From Mycobacterium sp. PSTR-4-N (lineage in GTDB: Bacteria > Actinomycetota > Actinomycetes > Mycobacteriales > Mycobacteriaceae): 64,000 nucleotides of DNA. Made by a program: the position numbers and the translations under genes. A model generated the notes under the pieces. That model did not search any database and was not told where the DNA came from. It was given only the letters and a program-made list of their open reading frames with translations. The stretch lies in the NCBI RefSeq assembly GCF_022348085.1, contig NZ_JAKRFN010000015.1:62001-126000 (forward strand), in the 5' to 3' direction. The stretch's first letter is position 1, and every line of letters begins with the position of its first letter. Positions 8,151-16,336 of the stretch are shown here, one piece after another.

Positions 8151-10899
8151 GGTGACCCCCGATCCGGTCGCCGCGTTCACCGAACTGCTCCCGTTCGCGC
8201 TGGACGGGTTCCAGCGGCGGGCGTGCGACGCGCTGGCCCACGGCCACGGGGTCCTGGTGTGTGCGCCCACCGGCGCGGGCAAGACCGTCGTCGGCGAATT
8301 CGCCGTCCACCTGGCGCTCGCGGCGGGCCGAAAGTGCTTCTACACCACACCGATCAAGGCCCTGAGCAACCAGAAACACAACGATCTGGTGCGCCGCTAC
8401 GGCCCCGAGCGCATCGGCCTGCTCACCGGCGACCAGAACATCAACGGCGACGCCGACGTGGTCGTGATGACCACCGAGGTGCTGCGCAACATGCTCTACG
8501 CGGATTCGCCCGCTCTGCACGGTCTTTCGCACGTCGTCATGGACGAGGTGCACTTCCTCGCCGACCGGATGCGCGGCGCCGTGTGGGAAGAGGTGATCCT
8601 GCACCTGCCCGACGACGTCCGGTTGGTCAGCCTGTCGGCGACGGTGAGCAACGCCGAGGAATTCGGCGGCTGGATCCAGACCGTGCGCGGTGACACGACC
8701 GTGGTCGTCGACGAGCACCGGCCCGTGCCGCTGTGGCAGCACGTCATGGTCGGCAAACGTCTGATGGACCTGTTCGACTACCGGACCTCGGGGCCTGCGC
8801 GCGCCGGCCGCGACGTGCTGGTCGACCCGGAGTTGTTGCGGCACATCTCCCATCGCCGCGAAGCCGACCGCCTCGCCGACTGGCAGCCCCGGGGCCGCGG
8901 AGGCCGAGGAGATCGGGGCGGACGACCCACCATCTACCGGACGCCCGGGCGCGCCGACGTGATCACCGTGCTCGAACAGCGCAACCTGCTGCCCGCGATC
9001 ACGTTCATCTTCTCCCGGGCCGGCTGCGATGCGGCGGTCAAGCAGTGCCTGCGGTCGTCCCTGCGGCTGACCACCGACTCCGAGCGGGCGCGGATCGCCG
9101 AGATCGTCGACCGCCGCACCGCCGACCTCAACGACTCCGACCTGATCGTCCTGGATTTCCACGAGTGGCGCGAAGGACTGCTGCGCGGCCTGGCCGCCCA
9201 TCACGCGGGCATGCTGCCGGTGTTCCGGCACACCGTCGAAGAACTGTTCACCGCGGGTTTGGTCAAGGCTGTGTTCGCCACGGAGACACTGGCGCTCGGC
9301 ATCAACATGCCCGCGCGCACCGTGGTTCTGGAGCGGTTGGTGAAGTTCAACGGCGAACAACACCTCCCGCTCACGCCGGGCGAGTACACGCAGCTGACCG
9401 GTCGGGCAGGCCGGCGCGGCATCGACGTCGAAGGCCACGCGGTGGTGCTGTGGAACCCCGACGTCGACCCTGCCGAAGTGGCCGGGTTGGCGTCGACGCG
9501 CACGTTCCCGCTGCGCAGCTCGTTCGCGCCGACGTACAACATGACCATCAACCTGGTGCACCAGATGGGTCCCGAGCAGGCGCATCAGCTGCTCGAGCGG
9601 TCGTTCGCGCAATATCAGGCCGACCGGTCGGTGGTGGGGTTGGTGCGCGGGGCCGAACGGGCGGAGAAGATGCTCGATCAGCTCGCCGCCGACTTCGGCG
9701 GGAGGGGAGCGCCGATCCTCGACTACGCGCGGCTGCGGGCGCAGATCGGGGAACGCGAACGGGCGCAGTCACGCGCATCCCGGCTGCAGCGCCGGCAAGC
9801 CGCCAACGACGCGCTGACCTCGCTGCGTCGCGGCGACATCATCACGATCACCCATGGCCGGCGTGGCGGGCTGGCCGTCGTGCTCGAGCCCGCCCGGGAC
9901 GACGACGATCCGCGCCCGCTGGTCCTGACCGAGGGCCGCTGGGCGGGCCGGATCTCCTCAGCCGACTACTCGGGGGCGATCGGCCCGATGGGTCGCATGA
10001 ACCTTCCCAAACGCGTCGAGCACCGCAATCCGCGGGCCCGCCGCGATCTCGCATCGGCGTTGACCTCTGCCGCCGCGGGGCTCGACGTCCCGTCGGTCCG
10101 CACGCGCCGCGGCGGTCCGGCCGCCGAACCCGACGTCGATCCCGAGCTGGCCACGCTCAGAGAGCGGATGCGGGCCCACCGGGCCCATCAGCTGCCCGAC
10201 CGCGAGGAGAAGGTGCGCCTGGCCGAGCGCTACCTGAAGATGGAGCGCGACAACGAGGCGTTGCGGCGCAAGATCGCGGCCGCGACGAACTCGCTGGCGA
10301 ACACCTTCGACCGGATCGTGGTGCTGCTCACCGAGCGCGGTTACATCGCGGGCGACGGCGACACCCGGTCGGTCACCGCCGACGGCCGCCTGCTGGCCCG
10401 CATCTACAGCGAATCCGACCTGCTCGTCGCCGAATGCCTGCGCACCGGCGTGTGGGAGGACCTCGACGCCGCGGAACTCGCCGCCGCCCTGTCGTCGGTG
10501 CTCTACGAATCGCGTCGGGACGCGCACGGGCCGACCGACGGATCCGACGTGCCGACGGGCCGGCTGCGGCGCGCACTCAACCGCACCCGCCGGCTGTGGA
10601 CCGAGCTGCGATCCGACGAGCAGCGGCATCGACTCGCCCCCAGCCGCGAACCCGACGACGGTTTCGTCGCCGCCATGTACCGCTGGGCCAGCACGGGAGA
10701 TCTCGCCTCGGCGCTGGCCGCCAGTGATCCCGGCACCGGAGTCACGATGCCCGCAGGCGATTTCGTGCGATGGTGCCGTCAGGTGCTCGATCTGGCTGAT
10801 CAGGTCCGCACCACTGCGCCGTCACAGGCATTGCGGGCGACCGCGAAACGCGCCATCGACGACGTTCGGCGCGGCGTCGTCGCCGTTGATGCCGGGTAG
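8140..10899 (+). CDS. helY: Ski2/Mtr4-like DExH RNA/DNA helicase HelY
   Basis: A 919-residue superfamily-2 helicase. Motif I APTGAGKT (residues about 42-49), DExH motif II (MDEVHFLAD), motif III (SLSATVSN), motif VI (QLTGRAGRRG) and a long C-terminal DSHCT-like region define the HelY/Ski2-like family. An Arg/Gly-rich stretch near residues 250-265 (RGRGGRGDRGGR) may bind nucleic acid. The ATG at 8140 lies inside the tatC 3' end and gives the family N-terminus; a longer upstream opening is an artefact of the tatC sequence. The order tatC-helY-DUF4333 is the tuberculosis order (Rv2093c-Rv2091c). The precise substrate in mycobacteria is not settled; RNA processing is the likely role. Confidence 0.94.
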   Translation: MQPEVTPDPVAAFTELLPFALDGFQRRACDALAHGHGVLVCAPTGAGKTVVGEFAVHLALAAGRKCFYTTPIKALSNQKHNDLVRRYGPERIGLLTGDQNINGDADVVVMTTEVLRNMLYADSPALHGLSHVVMDEVHFLADRMRGAVWEEVILHLPDDVRLVSLSATVSNAEEFGGWIQTVRGDTTVVVDEHRPVPLWQHVMVGKRLMDLFDYRTSGPARAGRDVLVDPELLRHISHRREADRLADWQPRGRGGRGDRGGRPTIYRTPGRADVITVLEQRNLLPAITFIFSRAGCDAAVKQCLRSSLRLTTDSERARIAEIVDRRTADLNDSDLIVLDFHEWREGLLRGLAAHHAGMLPVFRHTVEELFTAGLVKAVFATETLALGINMPARTVVLERLVKFNGEQHLPLTPGEYTQLTGRAGRRGIDVEGHAVVLWNPDVDPAEVAGLASTRTFPLRSSFAPTYNMTINLVHQMGPEQAHQLLERSFAQYQADRSVVGLVRGAERAEKMLDQLAADFGGRGAPILDYARLRAQIGERERAQSRASRLQRRQAANDALTSLRRGDIITITHGRRGGLAVVLEPARDDDDPRPLVLTEGRWAGRISSADYSGAIGPMGRMNLPKRVEHRNPRARRDLASALTSAAAGLDVPSVRTRRGGPAAEPDVDPELATLRERMRAHRAHQLPDREEKVRLAERYLKMERDNEALRRKIAAATNSLANTFDRIVVLLTERGYIAGDGDTRSVTADGRLLARIYSESDLLVAECLRTGVWEDLDAAELAAALSSVLYESRRDAHGPTDGSDVPTGRLRRALNRTRRLWTELRSDEQRHRLAPSREPDDGFVAAMYRWASTGDLASALAASDPGTGVTMPAGDFVRWCRQVLDLADQVRTTAPSQALRATAKRAIDDVRRGVVAVDAG

Positions 10900-10946
10900 T
10901 GTGTGGCCAGCTACACCGCCACAGCCGCGCACGACCGAGGAGAGAA

Positions 10947-11726
10947 ATGAGCGGACCGCAGGGATCTGATCCGAACCAGCAGTGGCCGGGTCAACAGCCT
11001 GAGTCTGGCGCGGAGCAGCAGCCGTCGAACGAGTCGGCTGCCAACCAGGGTTGGCAGCCACCGTCAGGGTCGCAGCAGCCGCAGGCGCCGGACCAGCAGT
11101 CCTGGCAGCCGCCGGCCTACACGCCGCAGCAGTACCCGCAGTACCAGCCGCCCACGGCGCCGCCCACCTATCCGCCGCAGCAGTACCCGCCGACCGAGCA
11201 GTACGGGGCCAATCCCGCCGGTTATCCGCCGCCGGGGCAGTACGGGCCGCCGGGCGCCTACGGCCAGCAGCCGCAGTACGGGCAGTACGGCCAGCCGGGT
11301 CAACCCGGTCAGTACGGCCAGCCGGGCCAACCCGGTCAGTACGGCCAGTACCCGAACTACCAGGCCCCGGGCTCCGACGAGGGCTCGAAGAAGTCGATGG
11401 CCGTCATCGGCACCATCGTGGGTGTGGTCGCCGCGATCATCGTCGCGGTCGTGCTGGTCCTCGGGTTCTGGAAGCCGGGTTTCTTCGTGACCACCAAACT
11501 CGACGTCAACGCCGCACAGACCGGTGTGCAGCAGATCCTGACCGATCAGACCAACGGGTACGGCGCGAAGAACGTCAGCAACGTCAAATGCAACAACGGC
11601 GTCAGCCCCACGGTGAAGAAGGGCGACACCTTCAACTGCGAAGTCAGCATCGACGGCACCAAGCGCCAGGTGACGGTCACCTTCCAGGACGACAAGGGCA
11701 CCTACGAGGTGGGCCGGCCCAAGTAG
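10947..11726 (+). CDS. DUF4333 membrane-anchored protein with Q/P/Y-rich N-terminus
   Basis: A 259-residue homologue of Rv2091c. Residues 1-145 are low-complexity Gln/Pro/Tyr/Gly with near-exact GQYGQPGQP repeats. Residues 151-174 form one membrane helix (MAVIGTIVGVVAAIIVAVVL). The remainder is an extracytoplasmic DUF4333 domain with a cysteine pair (C-x15-C, in VKCNN...FNCEV), probably a disulphide. The ATG at 10947 is preceded by GAGGAGAGA, a good ribosome binding site. It ends one base before the convergent exonuclease gene. Function is unknown; the Tyr/Pro-rich cytoplasmic tail suggests a scaffold or phosphotyrosine/kinase interaction, which is speculative. Confidence 0.9.
   Translation: MSGPQGSDPNQQWPGQQPESGAEQQPSNESAANQGWQPPSGSQQPQAPDQQSWQPPAYTPQQYPQYQPPTAPPTYPPQQYPPTEQYGANPAGYPPPGQYGPPGAYGQQPQYGQYGQPGQPGQYGQPGQPGQYGQYPNYQAPGSDEGSKKSMAVIGTIVGVVAAIIVAVVLVLGFWKPGFFVTTKLDVNAAQTGVQQILTDQTNGYGAKNVSNVKCNNGVSPTVKKGDTFNCEVSIDGTKRQVTVTFQDDKGTYEVGRPK
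11283..11350 (+). repeat. 27-bp in-frame tandem repeat (GQYGQPGQP units)
   Basis: Two near-identical 27-bp units (11283-11309, 11310-11336; one mismatch seen) plus a partial third (11337-11350) within the DUF4333 gene, encoding GQYGQPGQP. Such units change copy number easily by slippage, so this segment is a candidate length polymorphism between strains. Confidence 0.7.
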
Positions 11727-11727
11727 G

Positions 11728-12681
11728 TCAGGGCAGCCCGTCGAGCGCCTTCTGCAGGCGGCCGACCGAGGACGACACGCCGTAGCGTTGGGCGAGTTCT
11801 GCGACCGTGCGCGGGTGTGCGGCGGCCAGCGGCAGTGTGTCGTCGGGCGTGGAGAACGTGACGGGCGCGTCGGTCGCGACGCGCACCACGGGCTCGGCGG
11901 CAGCCAGGTAGTCGGTAGCCGCACGCAGCTTGGTGCGCTGCGCCTTGGCGAGTTTCGAGCCCGGGTCATCGATCGCGGCGCGCAGCTCGGACAGCGACCC
12001 GTATGTGGTCAGCAGCGTCGAGGCGGTCTTCTCGCCGATGCCTGCCACACCGGGCAGTCCGTCGGACGGGTCGCCGCGCAACAGCGCGAGCTCGGCGTAG
12101 GCCGGTCCGGCGCGGTCGATCGGCACACCGTAGTTCTCGGCCACCTCGCCCGGCCCGTACTTGGTGGCCTTCGCCAGGCCGCGGCCCAGGTAGAGCACCC
12201 GAACGGGGGTGGGCTCGTCGCGCACGACCTGCAGCAGGTCGCGGTCCCCGCTGACGACGACGACCGGGTCCCGGGTCTCCCGGCTCGCCAACGTGCCCAG
12301 CACGTCGTCGGCCTCGTGTTCGGGGGCGCCCGCCGTCGCGATACCGAACGCATCGAGGATTTCCATGATCATGTCGACCTGCGGGGTCAGCTCGTCGGGT
12401 ACCTCCTCGACATCGGGCTCGTCGCCGGGGTTCTCCTGCACCACCCGATGGGCCTTGTACGACGGCACCAGGTCGACGCGCCACTGCGGGCGCCAGTCGT
12501 CGTCACGGCACACGACCAGGCGGTGTGGCTGCTCGCGGGTGATCACGGTGGCCACCGCGTCGAGGAACCCTCGCACTGCGTTGACGGGGCGGCCGTCGGG
12601 TGCGGTGATCGACGACGGCACACCGAAATACGAGCGGAACCACATGCTCGCGCCGTCGAGGAGCACCAGGGGAGCAGTCAC
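11728..12681 (-). CDS. 5'-3' exonuclease (FEN/Pol I exonuclease-like)
   Basis: A 317-residue stand-alone version of the 5'-nuclease domain of DNA polymerase I, homologous to Rv2090. Acidic metal-binding clusters are visible (LLDGASMWFRSYFG, ADDVLGTLAS, VVSGDRDLLQVV), as is the helix-hairpin-helix LPGVAGIGEKTASTLL. It would remove 5' flaps or RNA primers during replication and repair. The GTG at 12681 gives the family N-terminus (VTAPLVLLDGAS); further upstream the frame crosses the inverted repeat and turns into Arg-rich sequence. It is convergent with the DUF4333 gene with one base between, and divergent from pepE across a 121-bp region that holds the 21-bp inverted repeat. Confidence 0.93.
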   Translation of the reverse strand: MTAPLVLLDGASMWFRSYFGVPSSITAPDGRPVNAVRGFLDAVATVITREQPHRLVVCRDDDWRPQWRVDLVPSYKAHRVVQENPGDEPDVEEVPDELTPQVDMIMEILDAFGIATAGAPEHEADDVLGTLASRETRDPVVVVSGDRDLLQVVRDEPTPVRVLYLGRGLAKATKYGPGEVAENYGVPIDRAGPAYAELALLRGDPSDGLPGVAGIGEKTASTLLTTYGSLSELRAAIDDPGSKLAKAQRTKLRAATDYLAAAEPVVRVATDAPVTFSTPDDTLPLAAAHPRTVAELAQRYGVSSSVGRLQKALDGLP

Positions 12682-12710
12682 GCCGCCATCCTGCCAGGCG
12701 CGTTTCTCCG

Positions 12711-12771
12711 GCGACCAGACGCGAACTCGAGTGTTCTGCCCGGCGTGTCGCTCGAGTTCGCGTCTGGTCGC
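12711..12771. repeat. Perfect 21-bp inverted repeat between divergent genes
   Basis: The left arm 12711-12731 (begins GCGACCAGACGCGAACTC) is matched exactly by the reverse complement at 12751-12771, with a 19-nt spacer. Because the flanking genes diverge, it cannot be a simple terminator for either. It has the look of a dispersed intergenic palindrome (REP or miniature-element type). The right arm ends about 19 bp before the pepE -10 box. Confidence 0.75.
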
Positions 12772-12789
12772 GCGAAGGAACGCGGGCAC

Positions 12790-12802
12790 TAGCCTGGTGG
12801 GT
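12790..12802 (+). promoter_or_regulatory. Leaderless -10 promoter of pepE
   Basis: TAGCCT at 12790-12795, seven bases, then ATG at 12803; no Shine-Dalgarno sequence. Same geometry as pafA and pafB. Confidence 0.6.
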
Positions 12803-13936
12803 ATGAGCGCACAGTCCCGTTTCAGCACCGACGTGTACGCCCACCGCCTGGCCGCCGCGGCGCGCGCCGCCGCGGACGCCGGGCTGGCCGGCCTCGTCAT
12901 CACCCCCGGCTACGACCTGCGCTACCTGGTGGGCTCCCGGGCGCAGACCTTCGAGCGGCTGACTGCCCTGGTGCTGCCCGCCGACGGCCCTGCCACGATC
13001 GTGGTGCCGCGGATGGAGCTGGCGGCGCTGAAGGAATCGGCGGTGCCTGAACTCGACGTGACGGTGCGGGACTGGGTCGACGGCGAGGACCCCTATGCGC
13101 TGGTCGCCGACGCGCTCGGCGGGGGCCCGGTGAGCGTCGCGGTGACCGACGCGATGCCCGCACTGCACCTGCTGCCGCTGGCCGGGCTGCTCGGCGAGAT
13201 GCCGGTGCTCGCCACCGAGGTCCTGCGCACCCTGCGCATGGTCAAGGACGCCAGCGAGGCCGACGCGCTCGGCAAGGCCGGAGCCGCGATCGACCGGGTG
13301 CACGCCCGGGTACCGGACTTCCTCGTACCCGGCCGCACCGAAGCCGACGTCGCCGTCGACATCGCCGAAGCCATTGTCGCCGAGGGGCATTCAGAGGCGG
13401 CGTTCGTCATCGTCGGCTCCGGCCCGCACGGGGCCGATCCGCACCACGAATGCTCGGACCGCGAGCTGCAGGTCGGCGACGTCGTGGTCGTCGACATCGG
13501 CGGGCCCTACGAGCCGGGCTACAACTCCGACTCCACCCGCACCTACAGCCTCGGCGAGCCCGACCCCGAGGTGGCCCGCCGCTACGCGGTGCTGCAGCGG
13601 GCCCAGCAGGCGGCGGTGGCCGCCGTCCGCCCCGGGATCACCGCCGAACAGGTCGACGCCGCAGCCCGCGACGTCCTGGCCTCCGAGGGGCTGGCCGAGT
13701 ACTTCGTGCACCGCACCGGGCACGGCATCGGCCTGTCGGTACACGAGGAGCCCTACATCGTCGCCGGCAACGACCTGCCGCTGCAGGAGGGAATGGCCTT
13801 CTCCATCGAGCCCGGCATCTACTTCCCGGGTGAGTGGGGGGCGCGCATCGAGGACATCGTGATCGTCACCGCCGACGGCGCGGTGTCGGTCAACAACCGA
13901 CCGCACGACCTGGTCGTCGTGCCGGTGGGCAGCTAG
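12803..13936 (+). CDS. pepE: Xaa-Pro dipeptidase (M24 family)
   Basis: A 377-residue cytoplasmic metallopeptidase that splits dipeptides with C-terminal proline; homologue of Rv2089c (375 aa). The N-terminal creatinase-like domain (residues 1-150) precedes the pita-bread M24 domain. Metal ligands are visible: the two aspartates of VVDIGGPYEPGYNSDSTRTY, His in RTGHGIGLSVHEEPY, and the glutamates in FSIEPGIYF and GARIEDIVIV. The ATG at 12803 lies seven bases after a TAGCCT box. The stop overlaps that of the convergent Rv2074-like gene by four bases. Confidence 0.95.
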   Translation: MSAQSRFSTDVYAHRLAAAARAAADAGLAGLVITPGYDLRYLVGSRAQTFERLTALVLPADGPATIVVPRMELAALKESAVPELDVTVRDWVDGEDPYALVADALGGGPVSVAVTDAMPALHLLPLAGLLGEMPVLATEVLRTLRMVKDASEADALGKAGAAIDRVHARVPDFLVPGRTEADVAVDIAEAIVAEGHSEAAFVIVGSGPHGADPHHECSDRELQVGDVVVVDIGGPYEPGYNSDSTRTYSLGEPDPEVARRYAVLQRAQQAAVAAVRPGITAEQVDAAARDVLASEGLAEYFVHRTGHGIGLSVHEEPYIVAGNDLPLQEGMAFSIEPGIYFPGEWGARIEDIVIVTADGAVSVNNRPHDLVVVPVGS

Positions 13937-14346
13937 TCGGTGCCCCGGTCGAGCAGGCCCGAGGAGCCGAGCACCCGCTCGACCCGGACCTCGATCACCA
14001 CCCGCTTGGGGTTCGGCCGCGGCGTGCGATAACGCTGCGCGTAACGCCGTTCGGCGTCGCGCACCTTGTCGGACTCGGTGTACACCGTGGACGAGCCCTC
14101 CAGCGAGAGCCAGCGCGCGCCGTCGACCTGGCTGAGCACCGCGACGCCGCGCTGCTCGGCGTTGACGGCCTTCTGCGAGCCCCCGGTGGTGATCACGCGG
14201 GCGATGTGGGTGGCCGGGTCGAAGGTGAATCCGACGGCGACCACGTGGGGAGAGTTGTCGGACCGCAGCGTCGTCAGCATCGCCAGATGCCGCTCGGTCA
14301 GGAATGCGATCGCATCGCCTGTCAGCCGCGTGGTTGCCTTGCCCAT
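13933..14346 (-). CDS. F420-dependent PPOX-fold reductase (Rv2074-like)
   Basis: A 137-residue split-barrel flavin/deazaflavin protein closely resembling Rv2074 of M. tuberculosis, which has been reported as an F420H2-dependent biliverdin reductase. Typical segments are LTERHLAMLTTLRSDNSPHV, ARVITTGGSQKAVNAE and RYRTPRPNPKRVVIEV. It probably acts as a homodimer in the cytoplasm. The ATG at 14346 (MGKATTRL) gives the family length. On its strand TAGCGT lies eight bases upstream of the ATG, so it too may be leaderless. It diverges from the SDR gene by 35 bp. Confidence 0.92.
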   Translation of the reverse strand: MGKATTRLTGDAIAFLTERHLAMLTTLRSDNSPHVVAVGFTFDPATHIARVITTGGSQKAVNAEQRGVAVLSQVDGARWLSLEGSSTVYTESDKVRDAERRYAQRYRTPRPNPKRVVIEVRVERVLGSSGLLDRGTD

Positions 14347-14381
14347 CGGCGTCCACGCTAGCGCAGGACATAATCGCAGCC

Positions 14382-15152
14382 ATGAATGACACGGCTGAGC
14401 GGGCCGAGGCGGCAGACACCGATCTGGTCGTGGTGTTCGGGGGCCGCAGCGAGATCGGCGTCGAGGTGGCGCGGCGACTGGCCCGCGGCGCGACCGTCGT
14501 GCTGGCCGCGCGCCGACCCGACGATCTTGAGGCCGAGACCGCCACGCTGCTCGGCGCGGGCGCCCGCGCGGTGCACACATGCGACTTCGACGCCGACGAC
14601 CTCGGCTCGCACCGCGGACTCGTCGCCGACATCGTGGCGCGTCACGGGGCGATCGGCACCGCCGTACTGGCGTTCGGCATCCTCGGCGATCAGGCCAGGG
14701 CCGAGCGTGATGCCGCACATGCCGCTGCGATCGTGCACACCGACTACGTCGCGCAGGTCAGCCTGCTGACGGTGCTCGCGGAGACGATGCGGGTCGCGGG
14801 CCGCGGGACTCTGGTCGCGTTCTCGTCGGTCGCCGGGGTGCGGGCGCGGCGGGCGAACTACGTGTACGGCTCGGCCAAGGCCGGGCTCGACGCATTCTGC
14901 AGCGGGTTGACCGACGCGCTGCACGGCACCGGTGTGCGACTGCTGCTGGTGCGGCCAGGTTTCGTGATCGGCCGGATGACCGAGGGCATGACGCCCGCGC
15001 CGCTGTCCAGCACCCCCGCGCAGGTCGCCGACGCCACCGTGGCGGCACTGCGGCGAGGTCGCAGCGTGGTGTGGGTCCCTGCCACGCTCGTCGCGCTCGC
15101 GGCAGCGTTTCGCGTCACCCCGCGGCCGGTGTGGCGGAGGTTGCCCAGATGA
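14382..15152 (+). CDS. Short-chain dehydrogenase/reductase (Rv2073c-like)
   Basis: A 256-residue SDR-family oxidoreductase. The nucleotide site (VVFGGRSEIGVEVARRLA) departs slightly from TGxxxGxG, but the catalytic region SSVAG...YVYGSAKAG holds the Ser, Tyr and Lys triad. A C-terminal hydrophobic/basic segment (WVPATLVALAAAFRVTPRP) might contact membrane, as in mycobacterial cell-wall SDRs of the DprE2 type. The ATG at 14382 is seven bases after CATAAT (14369-14374), so it is probably leaderless. The stop overlaps the cobL start (ATGA). In M. tuberculosis the same gene precedes cobL. The substrate is unknown. Confidence 0.9.
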   Translation: MNDTAERAEAADTDLVVVFGGRSEIGVEVARRLARGATVVLAARRPDDLEAETATLLGAGARAVHTCDFDADDLGSHRGLVADIVARHGAIGTAVLAFGILGDQARAERDAAHAAAIVHTDYVAQVSLLTVLAETMRVAGRGTLVAFSSVAGVRARRANYVYGSAKAGLDAFCSGLTDALHGTGVRLLLVRPGFVIGRMTEGMTPAPLSSTPAQVADATVAALRRGRSVVWVPATLVALAAAFRVTPRPVWRRLPR

Positions 15153-16336
15153 TCGTCGTCGTCGGGATCGGCGCCGACGGGATGGCCGGCCTCGCGCCGC
15201 CGGCGCGTGCCGAATTGGCAAGGGCCACCGTCATTCACGGCTCGCAGCGTCAGCTGGCGCTACTCGATGACAGCGTGCGGGCGGTGCGGCGGCCATGGCC
15301 GAGCCCGCTGCTGCCCGCGATCGACACGCTGCTCGACGGGGTGGACGGTGACGTCCATGTGATCGCCAGCGGTGACCCCCTGCTGCACGGCATCGGCAGC
15401 ACACTGATCCGTGCGCACGGCGCGGACCGGGTCGCGGTGCTGCCCCACGTGTCCTCGGTGACGCTGGCGTGCTCCCGGGTCGGGTGGTCGGTACAGGACA
15501 CCGAGGTGATCAGCCTGGTCACCGCCGAACCGGTCAGCGCGATCCGGCGCGGGGGCCAGGCCGTGGTGTTGTCCCGGGACCGGACGAGCCCCGTCGAGTT
15601 GGCGCGGCTGCTGGCCGCGACGGGCCGCGGCGATTCGGAGGTGACGATCCTCGAGCAACTCGGCGGCCCGCGAGAGCTGCGCCGGTCGTCGACGGCACGG
15701 GAATGGGCTGCGCGCCCACCGGGTGACGTCGACGACCTCAACGTCGTCGCGGTGCGCTATCTGCCGGACGAGCGGGTGTCCGCGGTGCTGTCCGACGATC
15801 TGTTCTCCCACGACGGGCAGCTCACCAAGCAGTCGATGCGCGCGGTCACGCTGGCGGCGCTGGCGCCGCGGCCGGGAGAGCTGCTCTGGGATGTCGGAGC
15901 GGGCTCCGGCAGCATCGCGATCGAGTGGTGTCGCACCGGATCAGGCTGTAGCGCAGTGGCCTTCGAACGCGATGACGAGCGGCGCCGCCGGATCGCCGAC
16001 AATGCTCGAACATTCGGTGTGGCGCTGGACGTCCGCGGTGGCGCCCCCGAGTCGCTGACGCAGGCGCCGACGCCCGCGGCGATCTTCGTCGGCGGCGGCG
16101 TCACCGCGCCCGGCCTCCTCGAAGCATGTTGGGAGCGGTTGCCCGCCGGCGGTCGGCTCGTCGCCAACGTCGTGACGGCCGAATCGGAAGCGGTTCTCGT
16201 GCACTGGTATTCGCGGCACGGGGGAGTGCTGTCGAAGTATCAGCACTACCGCGGCGAAGCCGTCGGTGCGTTCACGGGCTGGCGCCCGGCGATGCCGGTC
16301 ACGCAGTGGTCGGTGACGAAACCTCGTACGACCTGA
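15149..16336 (+). CDS. cobL: Precorrin-6Y C5,15-methyltransferase (decarboxylating) CobL
   Basis: A 395-residue bifunctional enzyme of aerobic cobalamin synthesis. Residues 1-200 are a tetrapyrrole methylase domain (CobE/CbiE-like; VVVGIGADGM, ASGDPLLHGIG). Residues about 215-395 are a CbiT-like SAM domain (LLWDVGAGSGSIAIEW). It methylates C5 and C15 and removes the C12 acetate carboxyl of precorrin-6B. The ATG at 15149 overlaps the SDR stop. The 3' end overlaps the convergent phosphotransferase by 38 bp, an unusually long overlap. The cobM and cobK genes that follow cobL in M. tuberculosis are not here. Confidence 0.95.
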   Translation: MIVVVGIGADGMAGLAPPARAELARATVIHGSQRQLALLDDSVRAVRRPWPSPLLPAIDTLLDGVDGDVHVIASGDPLLHGIGSTLIRAHGADRVAVLPHVSSVTLACSRVGWSVQDTEVISLVTAEPVSAIRRGGQAVVLSRDRTSPVELARLLAATGRGDSEVTILEQLGGPRELRRSSTAREWAARPPGDVDDLNVVAVRYLPDERVSAVLSDDLFSHDGQLTKQSMRAVTLAALAPRPGELLWDVGAGSGSIAIEWCRTGSGCSAVAFERDDERRRRIADNARTFGVALDVRGGAPESLTQAPTPAAIFVGGGVTAPGLLEACWERLPAGGRLVANVVTAESEAVLVHWYSRHGGVLSKYQHYRGEAVGAFTGWRPAMPVTQWSVTKPRTT

